A DNA stretch of 64,000 bases, from NCBI GenBank assembly GCA_047495785.1, contig JBLDXI010000042.1, positions 372,001-436,000 of the forward strand, given 5' to 3'. Under the pieces are notes generated by a model. That model was given only the letters and a program-made list of their open reading frames with translations, was not told the DNA's origin and did no database searches. Shown here in pieces: positions 10,710 to 21,539 of this stretch. Numbering within the stretch: position 1 is the first letter of the stretch; each line of letters opens with the position of its first letter. The DNA is from Lepidodermella squamata (Eukaryota > Gastrotricha). The position numbers and the translations under genes were made by a program.

Positions 10710-12462
10710 TCAAAGTTCGTCATCAGCTGCGTTGCAATCTCGACGCTGGTAACCGTCCGGGCAGTCGCATAGCTTGTAAACACATCTTTTCGCCACTTTG
10801 CAATCACAGATTGCTATAGAAATGAATATTTCATTAAAAGATGAGATGGTAGTCTCAGGGACTCCTTACCTCGCGTACAATTAGGGCCCGTTTTCCATTT
10901 GTTAAAACACGTGCACGTATCAGGGCCAGTACAATAAGCATATTTCGAGCAAATTGTGTTACCGCAAATTTCTGAGTGTAAAAAAGTTATCCATGACTTT
11001 GAAACCTCCGCTGGGAAACTAACGATTAGTGCAGAACTGGCCGGTCCAGCCTGGTTTGCAAAGGCATTTATTACTGCCCAAGCAAATGCCCTTATGAGCG
11101 CAGCTTGGGTCGCAAATTGGTTTCGGGGCAGTTCCAAAATCGACATTCGAGCCTGAAGCAAATCGTGGTCTCACGACGTTTCTAGCATTAATTCGAGACT
11201 TACTTAACGGGTAGAACCTCAGATCGGTTAGCTGGATAGAAGCAGTATAGCCATAGTTATATCCAATAATCCCAATCACGGGCGGTTGAACAGTCGTTTC
11301 CTTGAATGGTAGGAATTTTGGCAGAACCAGGCCGCTGAAAATTGCCTTACAGGCGTAGAAACTGCATATGTCCATCGAAAGAATTGAACCGTTACGAATG
11401 ACCAGGCCAACGTGGTGCCTAGCCATAATCCACGCGCCATTTACCGGAGAACTAGGACTAGTGTTTACTGGGAAAAAAAAACTTTTCTACTCGGAATTTA
11501 TCAGCAACACAGCAAGCTACGTGAAAAATTAGCGGATATACTGACAGGCGAGCTGATTATAGTGCTAACATTGACATTGTACCACAGCGAAACTCGGGCG
11601 TATAAACCTATGAAATTTGGCACTGTTTCGTAAACAGCGATTGGGTAGGTTGCCGTTGACGAATTTGAAGTGATCACAAAGGCATAGCCATCGAAGCCAC
11701 CACCAGAGCCGTAGATCGTGAAATTTACTGAGAAGTCAGTGAACGGCATGGTCTAAAACATTAACATTATAATTTTTCATCTCCTTTTTCATGCTCACTC
11801 TCGTATTCCAGAAAGCGGTTTGTGTAACTGATTCATTCCTAGTAAGGTAAACCGGGGCAGTTCCAGTGTTGCTCAGAACTTTATTGCTTCTTAACCACCA
11901 ATTTTCAGCTAGAAAAACATCAATGAGAATATGGCAAACATGCAGAGATCTGCTCACTATAACTTGTTCCATCAATGACCGAATATTCTTGCAGATAGCT
12001 GGAAGGGTCCGAGAGCGGGACGCCTGTCACTATTACGCGAGGTTTTCGTCGATTAAATAGACTTCGCGAGATACAGGAACTTACTTAGCGAGCAGTCAGA
12101 CCCAGTGAATCGGGCCAGGCATGAACAAACGTTTGGAGCAGTGCAGGCACCGCCTCGGGTCTGGCATGGTGGCGAGCAGATGGCTAGAAGAAAATTATAA
12201 GTCCATAAAAGAAATTCAACTCGAAATTTAAACCTGCTGTACAGTTTGATCCGGTCCAGCCCGGAACGCAGCTACAAACTCCGGGGGCAGTTAATGTTCC
12301 CCCGTTAGAACACGCTAGTTAAGGAGATTCACATGACTATCGACAGAGAGCTGGAGAAAATCGCTTACTTATCCCGAATGTCTGTCCGACAAGAATGCAC
12401 AATACAAAGTTTTGAATAAGGAAAATTCTCAGGATGAATCTTCCACAAAAAGTATGCATCAT
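10710..12462 (-). CDS. secreted EGF/L-type-lectin-like/EGF protein, ten exons
   Basis: Ten exons join in frame to 428 aa: 12462-12369, 12314-12234, 12183-12085, 12029-11958, 11908-11799, 11752-11521, 11467-11204, 11152-11024, 10971-10870, 10813-10710. Most introns are about 50 nt, all are GT-AG, and all but one are in phase 1. Order: signal peptide (MMHTFCGRF...), two EGF-like modules (CSCVPGWTGSNC; CSCLARFTGSDC), a central beta-rich domain with GGGFDGYAFVI that resembles L-type or legume lectins, then EGF-like modules (CLCKPGWTGQFC; CTCFNKWKTGPNC) and a last cysteine-rich piece (CDCPDGYQRRDC). No membrane segment follows, so it is probably secreted and may bind glycans. The phase-1 EGF exons are classic exon-shuffling units. 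Confidence 0.85.
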
Positions 12463-13317
12463 TTGTAGAAAAATAACTTTGCTTTGTGTTTTGGTTTTGT
12501 AGTTTTGAATATATGTGGTTCTATGACATTGTTCCATCGTATATAATCGATTGGCTACCAGAGGAATATTCATCAGTCTTTTAGATCTACGTATTTCACA
12601 CTCTGTTTCTCAATCAATTTTTTAGAATCCAAATGATTTTCGATCAACTGAAAGAATTCGAGTTGTCACTCAAATTCATCGATTGATTTGGATGAATTTT
12701 TAGGCTCATCAAATCTGCCAGGTCTCAACAGGAATTTCAGCATCCCTCGATGTAATGAGTTCATTCAGCCTCAAAAGCTTCGAAGCAGGTCTAAATCAGC
12801 AGGGCAAATCATTTTCAAATCCAATCAAAGTTACAAGCCTGAGCATTACTGGGGACATCGTGAACTGATTGCCGACGCTCAATCCTTTTTGAACTATTTG
12901 AGTTATATTATGATTTGAACTAACCACAGCACAAACGTGCTATGTGATCAAAGGCTAAATCTCACTCAACCTGCGTCATCCCACTCGTAACTTCATAGGG
13001 GACATACGATGTACTAATTTGCGCAAAACAGAGTTTATGGTATTATTTTTCCGGCTGTCGGGGAAGAAAGTAGCATGATATATTAGAAATGTTGCGACCA
13101 TGCGATCAAAAGAACTGCGCAATCATAATATGTTTATGAAGTATTTTAGGCGAATCTCCGAGTCCCCAGACCAACACAGTGTATTTATTTGTTACGCAAC
13201 AAGGCGAGAACAGGTGGGGCTGGGGCCAAGTCATTTCATCTCTTTTAAATGCGAGAGGAAATTTGAATTCATAATTGACACATGAATGTGAATGAATGTC
13301 GGGAAAATCTTACGCCG
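12463..13317. other. intergenic, no gene seen
   Basis: Upstream of the EGF/lectin gene. A few short open frames occur, but none has a signal peptide, domain or splice context that I can support. Confidence 0.4.
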
Positions 13318-13468
13318 GTACCAAATTTCATTTAATTCAATACTTAACCATTTTATTCGTTTTTCAACTGGTTAGGGTTGGGGTTAGGTTAGGGTTAGGG
13401 TTAGGGTTAGGGTTAGGGTTGGGTTAGGGTTGGGTTAGGGTTAGGAACTGTTTGGAATAATTTGGTAC
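13318..13468. repeat. inverted-repeat element with TTAGGG core
   Basis: The ends GTACCAAATT (about 13318) and AATTTGGTAC (13459-13468) are inverted repeats. Between them lies a tract of TTAGGG with TTGGGG and short variants (13371-13445). A second copy sits in inverse orientation at 30678-30794, with the same flanks (CAAATTTCATTTAATTCAA and TTTTATTCG) and the same telomere-like core. The shared flanks show that the core travels with the element and is not a simple telomere scar. Confidence 0.75.
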
Positions 13469-13520
13469 GAAATTCAATGATGTTTGGTACTGAATTCAAT
13501 AATTTGGTAATGATTTCACT

Positions 13521-13650
13521 ATATTAAGTATAACGCCTTAGATCTGGTTTTAGACAGCAGGCGGATTTTAGGGCGCTAGGCCGAAGGCCGTTGCGCCCTA
13601 AAATCCGCCAGCTGGATGAAACTGGATCTCAGGCGTTGTACTTTTTAATA
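13521..13650. repeat. long foldback sequence
   Basis: An imperfect palindrome has its outer arms at AAGTATAACGCCTTAGATC and GATCTCAGGCGTTGTACTT. Its inner arm GGCGGATTTTAGGGCGC (13560-13576) is repeated exactly in reverse complement at 13593-13609, around a small GGCC..GGCC loop. It would extrude as a cruciform or fold as a hairpin. Confidence 0.8.
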
Positions 13651-14563
13651 CGTGTCTGAAATAAAATCCGCTGAGCAGGACAGATCAATTTCAACGATTG
13701 TTTTTTTGGACGTGTCCAAGAAACGGCTCTCCCAAAATGACACCGGCTTATCTAAAAAGTGGTCACCGTCGATTGTTTCCATGTTTTCAATCACCGTGTC
13801 CAAGTGGTCCGATTAAGACACGGTTAAGCAGGCGGCATGTCGGTCTAGTGATAATGAAAAGCCCGCGCTTGGCTTTTTACTAGTCATCTCATTTGGCTTT
13901 TATTAATTTTGAATGCTACTAGCTATTTTTCTCACATTTTGGCATTCAGATTTCGTTAATCATCGAGCTTTGTCACGTCATTCAAAGTGACCAAGACGTG
14001 CAACTAGAGTAAGTTTGACTCTTTTCAAGCGTTCCCAGCAAAATCGATAGGCCTTATTTTGCTCAATTCAATCATTTCTTACTTTCGCAATATGATTGGC
14101 CTGATTTCAACAATTTTGAGAAATTTATCAGCCTTATTTTGCGCCGGTAAATTTTGATTTATTGATTATTATCGATTTTTTGAAATTCTGCGGCACTCAT
14201 TGTAGCTGCATTGAGGGCTATGAGCTAATTTTTTTCATGGGCTGATTCTCTTACCCTATTGATTTGATTCTTGGTTTGTCAAAATTCCTCTTCGCGCGAA
14301 AATAATTGTCCAAACCCCACTTTTCATTTGTCACTATAATCGAGCCAGCTGCTTCTTGTCGTAACATCTCGGTAAAAAAAACTTTTTCTCGAGATGTTTT
14401 TGGCGTGTCCGACACAATGATGGATTAATTTCAGGTAGGCAGATTTTTGAAGTCAGGAAGGCAGGACATCAAAAAATCGGCCTGCCTGAAATTAATCCAT
14501 CATTGAGCAGGACGCACTGTCTGAAATTGGAGCGAAGGCGGATTTTATTTCAGACATGTATTA
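13644..14563. mobile_element. 920-bp non-autonomous element with 28-bp terminal inverted repeats
   Basis: The left terminus 13644-13671 (with GTCTGAAATAAAATCCGC) is mirrored at 14536-14563 with one mismatch. Inside, 14418-14510 is itself a long hairpin whose outer arms are AATGATGGATTAATTTCAGG and its exact reverse complement. GAGCAGGAC and GTGTCC words recur. No transposase-like frame is present. The left end overlaps the foldback at 13521-13650, so at least two insertions are nested here. Confidence 0.7.
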
Positions 14564-14924
14564 AATCCCATGAACGTCCTAAAAGTTGAATCTTAACTTT
14601 CGCTATTGAGCCTTCAAAGATGAGGGAGCGTAGCATGGCTAATCCGTCTAGCTGATAACCGCGAACGTGATACAGCGAAAATCGGATCTCTTGCAGCCCT
14701 CACCTGCAAGAAGCTCCGAGTCTTCAAAAGTCGATAGTATTTGGGTACGGTCAAGCCAATTATCACGTTTGCATTGGCTCGTCTTAATTTGGTTCATAGA
14801 CGTATCGCAGTTTGCAGTTACGGAGTCAGACGTCCAAAATGTTAGAATTTCGTGTTTGCGTAGTGAAGGTATGTCATTATTCTTCATAACACTAACGAGG
14901 ATAATTGGGAGGATCATAGAGCAG

Positions 14925-14931
14925 TATAAAA
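14925..14931 (+). promoter_or_regulatory. TATA box of receptor copy 2
   Basis: TATAAAA lies 75 bp upstream of the ATG of the receptor at 15006, a suitable distance for a short 5' leader. Confidence 0.55.
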
Positions 14932-15005
14932 GTCGAGTTTTTCAGTACCTCAAATGAAAGCTTCGCTACAGCCGTCTGTACTCGGAAAACTTCGATATTC
15001 GAGAA

Positions 15006-17381
15006 ATGAATATTATCATCGTCACGCTTTCACTATTTTCTTATTTTCTCTTTGCTGCGGCTGTTGAGAACGTTACAGAGCCCGTTACTTTGAAACTATT
15101 GATGATGTACGCGATGACTGGGGCCTTCATCAAATTTGAGGACGTCCCAGCTACGGCACAACTCGTCGCAAAGCTGATCAACAATCGGAGTGATATTTTG
15201 CCTGGATACAAGCTCGAAATCGAAATCGGAGACGAATCAGTCAACTCGGGTAGATCCGTCCTAGCTGCGGTTAATTTCTCGCGATCTATGGAGAAAAACG
15301 ACAAAATTATTCCGTCGCCCATCGTCATTGGGGCTAGCGTTACAGCTGCTTGCAATGCCCTCGGATCAACCCTATCTTACTTCGACTACGTCGCACTTTC
15401 AACAGGCTGCGTTGCTGATATAACAAGTAACAAAAGTCGATTTCCGAACCTATTTCTATCAACCGGCGTTTCGTCCACCAAAAACTACGGCATTGTTAGA
15501 TTTTTTCAAGAAATCGGGAAATGGAACAGATTTGCCCTCCTTGTCTTTGCACAGGCATCAAGTGAGGTCTTTGAAGGAACCATCCACTTCAAAACTACAG
15601 CGATAAGTCTAGGCATGGAGGTCTCGTGGTTCAACGTTGTTCTCAGCTTCGATCTTGAGACAGCCTGGTCTTTGAAGAACAGCGGCTCAAGGATAATCTA
15701 CATCGTAGCTAATAGCAAAAGCTTCATGGTCATGTTCTACTGTTATACTTACATGGTCGGCATGACTGGGAAAAGGTTCGTGTTTTTCACTGGGGACAAT
15801 AACTTCCCAGACCCAGCATTCATACCTGAATCCACCTTACCTGAGGGTTGTAGTAGAGCTGCACTTTACGAGCAGATCAAATCATCATTCTGGACAGGAA
15901 TTCTCGATGGGTCTCAAGTCCCACAGGCCAAATCATACCTTGGTTTGAATCAGTCCCAATTCGACGAGTTGCTGTTCGATTTCAAGAAATCTCGCACGAA
16001 AGGCCAGGATTTCGACTTCAGGTTCTTGGTTCATGACGTGACGTCAATCGCAGCTCTTGCCCTCAACTCAGCCGATCAAATTCTATCAAAGCAAAACATG
16101 TCACTGAGAGATTTTAAATCGAAACCGAACTATGTCTCAACAGCGATAAAACAAGCTTTTCGAACACTCGACTTTTCAGGGTTAAGAAATTCCAGGATAA
16201 GGTACGATGAGAACGGATCGTTCTACGGCATGTTGATCAACATCGATTATTGGACACCGAAAACTGGCTTCCAGAAGGTAATTGCAATGGACCATGACGG
16301 CAATGTGTCAGATTCGAAAAGTTACTCAGTGAAGCAAATCGTCAAGAATTTCCCTTGGCTGACTACTGATGGCAAACCTCCGAGAGATCGGGAGAATCAC
16401 GTAAAAATTCTCCACAAAAATCACTTCGATTCAGAAAAAACGATTTGGATGATGTGTATCGTCGCCACTCTACTCCAAATTTTCGGATTAGCCTTGACTA
16501 TGCGAGTTCATTCAATCAATCAAAGTTTCGAACTGACCCAGCCCAATGTGAAGTGTCTCGGAGTTTTCGGTTGCCTGCTGTTGAATTTCGGATCTTTTCT
16601 ATGTGTAACTGAGACAGGCGAAACTTTCCCACCGTTGATTGTCGCAACTTTCGGATTAGGAATAACTTTCATCACATGGGCAAGTGGAGTAAGGATTGTC
16701 ATTGTTGAACTAGCCATTCACTCGAAACTTCGAGGCGTAAGCTCTCGCATAACTTTCCACATGTTCAGAACTAGGAAGCAAAAGGCGAAAAAATTGAATG
16801 AAGGCCAAGTTGCAATTTTGAGCGTACTTACCACCAAGATAAAGCAAGAAATCATCGCGGCAGGGCGACTGAGCTTCAAACTCCTGCCAATTTTCGTGAT
16901 AACTCAAATCGCGTTTCTAGCTGCATGGCTTGTGATAGCTCCATTCAATTGCAAGGTGAAGCAATTTTCACGTGAAGAATATAACGAAGAAACTGATAAA
17001 AGAATCGACCATGACGTTATCGACTGCATTTCTGAAGATCACATTGCTTGGGCGATCTCGATTCTCATCTTCCATGCAATTCTCCTTATTTCCTTAGGAT
17101 TCCTCGCGATTCTTCTCCGGTCATCGGGGAGAAATCAACTATGCCCCGAGTTTAATCACAATGCTTTACTGATAATGCTAGGACTGGCGATTTATTTCAT
17201 TTCAATATTCGCGTTACTTATCATGAATAACCCATTGATGCGGCTTGAGGTTGTAGCAGCTCTCAGCTTGGTGTATTCAGGATTGGCGAGTGCGATTTGG
17301 ATCGAGCCAACTATTGTTCAGATTCAGATGAGCAAAGTCCATGCATTAGAAAAATGGAAACTTGGACATTATCATAAATGA
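15006..17381 (+). CDS. class C (GABA-B-like) receptor, copy 2
   Basis: A single-exon gene of 791 aa with the same plan as the receptor at 5.65 kb: a signal peptide (~1-19), Venus-flytrap ligand domain (~25-450), WLTTDGKPPRD linker, then seven membrane segments and a slightly longer tail (KVHALEKWKLGHYHK). By eye the ectodomain is near 90% identical to copy 1, whereas the membrane domain is clearly lower, about two thirds. Residues that differ in the ectodomain are scattered, so both may bind the same kind of ligand. A TATA box (14925) and a downstream AATAAA (about 17417) frame the gene. It is not a processed copy of copy 1, since the flanks differ. Confidence 0.82.
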   Translation: MNIIIVTLSLFSYFLFAAAVENVTEPVTLKLLMMYAMTGAFIKFEDVPATAQLVAKLINNRSDILPGYKLEIEIGDESVNSGRSVLAAVNFSRSMEKNDKIIPSPIVIGASVTAACNALGSTLSYFDYVALSTGCVADITSNKSRFPNLFLSTGVSSTKNYGIVRFFQEIGKWNRFALLVFAQASSEVFEGTIHFKTTAISLGMEVSWFNVVLSFDLETAWSLKNSGSRIIYIVANSKSFMVMFYCYTYMVGMTGKRFVFFTGDNNFPDPAFIPESTLPEGCSRAALYEQIKSSFWTGILDGSQVPQAKSYLGLNQSQFDELLFDFKKSRTKGQDFDFRFLVHDVTSIAALALNSADQILSKQNMSLRDFKSKPNYVSTAIKQAFRTLDFSGLRNSRIRYDENGSFYGMLINIDYWTPKTGFQKVIAMDHDGNVSDSKSYSVKQIVKNFPWLTTDGKPPRDRENHVKILHKNHFDSEKTIWMMCIVATLLQIFGLALTMRVHSINQSFELTQPNVKCLGVFGCLLLNFGSFLCVTETGETFPPLIVATFGLGITFITWASGVRIVIVELAIHSKLRGVSSRITFHMFRTRKQKAKKLNEGQVAILSVLTTKIKQEIIAAGRLSFKLLPIFVITQIAFLAAWLVIAPFNCKVKQFSREEYNEETDKRIDHDVIDCISEDHIAWAISILIFHAILLISLGFLAILLRSSGRNQLCPEFNHNALLIMLGLAIYFISIFALLIMNNPLMRLEVVAALSLVYSGLASAIWIEPTIVQIQMSKVHALEKWKLGHYHK

Positions 17382-18143
17382 AAAACATATCCGACATTTT
17401 GCATGTTTTCATTGGATAAATAAACCATGGTAGTTTCAAAAATCGAATCTGCTTGAAACAATTGAACTTTAAATCGTTCAAACTTCGATGGATCATCTTT
17501 CTTTTATGTTACCCGCCAGCTTTAAATTTTGCAAATTTGTCTCTTGAAAGACAGTTTCTCAGCCAAATATTTCTTATCGCGTTAATTGGAGAGGGAATCA
17601 AGCGTAGGAGCTATCATGTTTCCAATTATTTCGGCGTCCTTAGGTTGCTGCTTGAAACGGACTGGTTTGATTCAGTAGGCTGTCAGTGAGGAAGGCAAAA
17701 AACGAAAAAAAATCATTTCAAGGCTATCTAGGAAACCAGCATACGATTGAAAAAAAGTTGTTGAAAATTTCCACAAAGGATTCTGCTTGAATGACCATTA
17801 ATTTGATGAAATTAGCTCGAGGCGTAATCGGTCAACATAATGCTTAGATTATGGCCATAGAGAACGTAGTGATCACTACGTTCTCTATGATTATGGCATA
17901 TGTTCTTCCACGAAGCTTTTTAGGCTTAGAATTTACTAAACGAAAAGCTTTTTTTCTGAATGTGAATATTCAGTGAGTACTAACATGCCAAGTTTTTTTA
18001 TATATAAGTGCTCATAGCGTAAATGGGCTGTCAGTATACATGATATGTATGAGAAAATCGCCAGCTGAAAAAACTTGTTTCGTGCACACGCTAATACATG
18101 AATGAAGCTTCATAGGTAAAAAACGCCGGCAGCTCGATGTAAA
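17382..18143. other. intergenic, no gene seen
   Basis: AT-rich sequence with no supported exon. It holds the perfect palindrome at 17857-17888, described separately. Confidence 0.45.
17857..17888. repeat. perfect 32-bp palindrome
   Basis: The half-site ATAGAGAACGTAGTGA is followed directly by its reverse complement with no spacer. ATTATGG words flank it on both sides as a direct repeat. It could be a dimeric protein-binding site or a remnant of a foldback insertion. Confidence 0.85.
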
Positions 18144-18216
18144 GCCCGGTTAGCTCAGTCGGTAGAGCATGGGACTCTTAATCCCAGGGTCGTGGGTTCG
18201 AGCCCCACATCGGGCG
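18144..18216 (+). tRNA. tRNA-Lys (CTT)
   Basis: A 73-nt gene with a perfect cloverleaf. The acceptor stem GCCCGGT pairs with ATCGGGC. The D arm contains TAGCTCAGTCGGTAGAGC (box A), and the anticodon stem TGGGA/TCCCA encloses the loop CTCTTAA with anticodon CTT. The T arm has GGTTCGAGCC (box B). There is no intron. A TTTTTT run at about 18222-18227 is a suitable RNA polymerase III terminator. Confidence 0.97.
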
Positions 18217-18365
18217 AATCTCTTTTTTCAATATTTTATGAATTTTCCTGAAAAGCATCCCCAGATCTAGCATGATACATTTTTAAATTCTGCGAATTTA
18301 TAATATAATAGCTATTTTTCAAGTCGAAAAACTGAAGAAAGAAAGAGAGCAGGAGAAAACAGGGC

Positions 18366-18510
18366 TCGAAGTACGGGCGGAATGAGGGGTATCGTACCCC
18401 CAGATCGGCGGGCCAAAGCGGAAAAACCCCCATAAAACAACATGGGGAACCTTCGTTCATAAAATTATTGCTCAAAAATAACCCCTAGTTAGAGGATCCT
18501 ACTTCGCGCA
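18366..18510. repeat. dispersed hairpin element, reverse copy
   Basis: Starts CGAAGTACGGGCGGAATG and ends GAGGATCCTACTTCGCGCAC, so its ends are inverted around CGAAGTA. It contains the hairpin GGGGTATCGTACCCC (18386-18400) and matches the copy at 49.5 kb in opposite orientation. Confidence 0.7.
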
Positions 18511-18789
18511 CTGGGGGAAACTGTTTTTTTCATGACTTCCTTAAAATTCAAAATAAAAAAAATGATTTCTTAAATGTTCAATTCAACCATTACAAATCTT
18601 GCAAATATCACTGCCTTCAAAGTTACAACAGTGGAATTTCTGGAATTTTTTTACCATCTTGTCTTTGTAGGGTATGATCCTCTATAGCACGCTTTCATAG
18701 GCTGACACAACTTTCAGAAAGTTCGTACAAAGGATCAGCGGCGTGGTCTATTGACGAGGTGACGCATAGATCGGGCACTTGCAGTCATT

Positions 18790-20225
18790 ATGTATTTATT
18801 TATTTATTTATTTATTCGTTATCGCAAGTGCACTTGTCATGCGTATGCAATTAGCCAGCCAGGCGCCTCACTGAGGATAAAAGATATTTCTCTAGGTTAC
18901 AGTCAACATTAAGATATTGTTTAAAAACATTTAAAGAGGCAGAAACGACGTCAGCAGGTAGTTTGTTCCAATAATTAATTGTTCTTCTGTTAAAAAAATA
19001 TTTTTTGCAATCGCGTTTACACTTAGAAGGTCTTAGCCGGTGTTTGCTAGCGTAATTTGATTTAGAAAATTCATAGAAGTCGTCAAAAGTGACATCATAG
19101 AAGTGGTGATATAGCTTATAAGTTAATTTCAAATCATTTTTAAAGCGACGCTTTTCCAAGGAGTCCATTCCACTACGTTTCAATAAACAGTCATACGTAA
19201 TATGGGAGTAGCGAGGTATATTAAAGGCTCTTTTGAGAAAATTAAATTGTAATTTTTCTAGTGATTCTATGACAGTTAGCAAGTATGGCGAATATACGGA
19301 TGAACAGTAATCGATTATAGGAAGGACATACACACGGTAGGCTTCAAGTCTGAAGGAAGTATTAGTAAAGGCTCTACAAATCAATCCACATAGTCTAAGA
19401 CATTTTGTTTTAAGGTTATCGCAGTGAATTCTGAAGTCTAATTTTTTGTCCACAATTATACCTAAATCACGAGTAAAATCAACAACGTCAATCTCTTGCG
19501 TACCGATACGATAGTTAAAATCGAATTTACAGTTTAAACGTAAAACACAACATTTAGACGAGTTAATAGAGAGACCATGTTGTTCAAACCACCTACAAAT
19601 GTTATTTAAATCTTCCTGTAGTTTTTCACAGTCATCTTGAGATTCAATAATTTTAAATAATTTCGTGTCGTCGGCAAAGTATTTGGCCAGAGAATAAGAA
19701 AGGCATTCATCAACAAAAATTAAAAAAATTAAAAATAACAAAGGCCCCAGCACTGATCCCTGTGGGACACCAGATGGCAAGGGACACCAAGTAGAAAAAT
19801 TAGAACGAACTCTGACACGAAAATACCGATCAGAAAGATAAGATCGAAGCCAAGAGGATAGTTTTCCACAAATATTGATCTCCTCAAGTTTATCTAAAAG
19901 TAATTTAATAGGTACAGTATCAAAAGCCTTTGAAAGATCAAGGTACAAAATATCAACACTCTTGCCCAAATCGACCGCATTAATCCAAGTATTTAAACAA
20001 TTTAGAAGTTGAAGCTGACAAGAGCGTTTAGGTAAAAAACCGTATTGATTCTCAGGTATCAAGTTGTTTCTCTTTAGATAATTTAAAATTGATTCTTTAA
20101 TAATTTTCTCTTGAATTTTGCATAAAATACACGTAAGACTGATTGGTCTATAGTTAGAAGGAGCAGCGCGATCACCCCCTCTTGACATTTGGGAGTGACA
20201 TTTGCGCATTTCCAAACTATGGGTA
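18790..20225 (-). mobile_element. 5'-truncated non-LTR retrotransposon (CR1/Jockey-like reverse transcriptase)
   Basis: The minus strand encodes a reverse transcriptase from its fingers to the C-terminal region (open frame 20215-18851, 454 codons with a non-ATG first codon). Signatures include SNYRPISLT, LDLSKAFDTVP, SGVPQGSVLGPLLFLIF and the catalytic FADDTKLF. The frame ends with the usual NYWNKLP...SLNVFK tail region. Just downstream lies an (AAAT)n tail on the element strand (about 18790-18815), typical of CR1/Jockey-type LINEs. At the 5' end, the reading 'VWKCANVTPK' continues in another frame, so there is a one-base shift near 20175 and the endonuclease part is absent. This is a dead copy. 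Confidence 0.9.
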
Positions 20226-20442
20226 GTTCACCCAGTTATGTAGCAGTTAGACGGTAACATGAATACACCTTTTAGCAGAAAATTCTATTCATCTGCTGTG
20301 GCAAGCCAGTGGGATTGAGAAAATTATTCATTTTTTTTACAAAAATCTGACTCAATTTGAATTTTTTTCAATACACCTAACGAATCGATTCTGCTGAAAA
20401 TGAATCAATATGCAGACTATAAGCTGCTGATCCCGCATTGTA

Positions 20443-21513
20443 ATGTCATCATCTAAATTTGTTAATTTCATTGTTGAAATGTTTACACTTCTTCTCAACA
20501 GATTTAACCAGCAGGTCGCGCGGCAATGTCGACACATCAGCCGGTTGCGCACCGTCGGTTTTGTGGATGAAATAATCATCAAAAATCCACAAGGGCTAAG
20601 GTCAATGGTCATGAAAATCGCCGATCCGAAATCGGTCGAACGTTTCGCTTCGAATCCTGCGACGTACCACCGCGAAATCGAGCGATTGAAGGACGACTGC
20701 GCCGCAGCAATCAGCCAGCACGCTGACGTGAAGCGGCTCAAACTTGCTAAAGCCGGCTATCTCGAGCCTAAGGCGCAAATATTCCACATCAAAAACATGC
20801 CATTTCGCGGATCAAACGAGGCAGCTTACGCGAAATTTATTCAATTCGGCATAGCTGGACTGATGAAAATGAACCCATTCGTAGATAGGGCGGAGCATTC
20901 CGGAGACCTTGCGCCGTCTGTATTCCACGAGATCAAACCAGTTCCGGGTAAAGAGCAAACAGTGACAGCTCTAAGCTCAGACAGACCGCTGGAACTGCAC
21001 ATCGACAACGGTTTCAGTGAAGATCGACCTGACTATCTGTCGTTATATTGCTTACAGGGGGATCAAAACGCAAGGACTCTATTCTACTCGGTTGAAAAAT
21101 TGCTGGAATTGGCCCCGGTTGAGCTACGCAAACGTATGGAGGAAATTGGCTACGAACCTGAGTTCAAGCATGAACCCCCTGAAAGCCACAAAGGCATGGG
21201 AAAAGCTGTTATCGCGCCGCTTTTCTACCGACTCCACGATAATTCCCTGGCTATTCGGCCGACTTTCACAGCCGGCCACGGAATAACTGAACGATCTCGG
21301 CAATTATTGTGTGACATGAAAACTTGGTTCAATTCGGAGGAAGGCAGACCGAGTGGGATTAGTTTAGCGGATGGTGAAATGGTGATTTTCTCCAACGCAA
21401 CAGTTATGCACGGCCGCTCAGCTTTCAAAGCGAAGTATAACTGCGCCCAAACTCGCCATCTTGTTAGGATGTTTCTGAGCAGAACTGCGAAACAGGCCGA
21501 AATCCGCGATTGA
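20443..21513 (+). CDS. Fe(II)/2-oxoglutarate-dependent oxygenase (clavaminate synthase/TauD-like fold)
   Basis: 356 aa, one exon, ATG at 20443. The non-haem iron triad is visible: H186 and D188 in ELHIDNGFSEDRPDY, and the distal H323 in TVMHGRSAF. An arginine about 15 residues later (R338 in QTRHLVRMF) is suited to binding 2-oxoglutarate. The arrangement DYLSLYCLQ after the HxD and the overall length resemble amino-acid hydroxylases of the asparagine or arginine oxygenase group. The exact substrate cannot be read. There is no signal peptide. The N-terminal 40 residues are basic and hydrophobic and might target mitochondria. It has no introns and its nearest-looking relatives are bacterial, so lateral origin is possible. 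Confidence 0.8.
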   Translation: MSSSKFVNFIVEMFTLLLNRFNQQVARQCRHISRLRTVGFVDEIIIKNPQGLRSMVMKIADPKSVERFASNPATYHREIERLKDDCAAAISQHADVKRLKLAKAGYLEPKAQIFHIKNMPFRGSNEAAYAKFIQFGIAGLMKMNPFVDRAEHSGDLAPSVFHEIKPVPGKEQTVTALSSDRPLELHIDNGFSEDRPDYLSLYCLQGDQNARTLFYSVEKLLELAPVELRKRMEEIGYEPEFKHEPPESHKGMGKAVIAPLFYRLHDNSLAIRPTFTAGHGITERSRQLLCDMKTWFNSEEGRPSGISLADGEMVIFSNATVMHGRSAFKAKYNCAQTRHLVRMFLSRTAKQAEIRD

Positions 21514-21539
21514 TTGCGTTTTTCTAAATTTTATGACAT

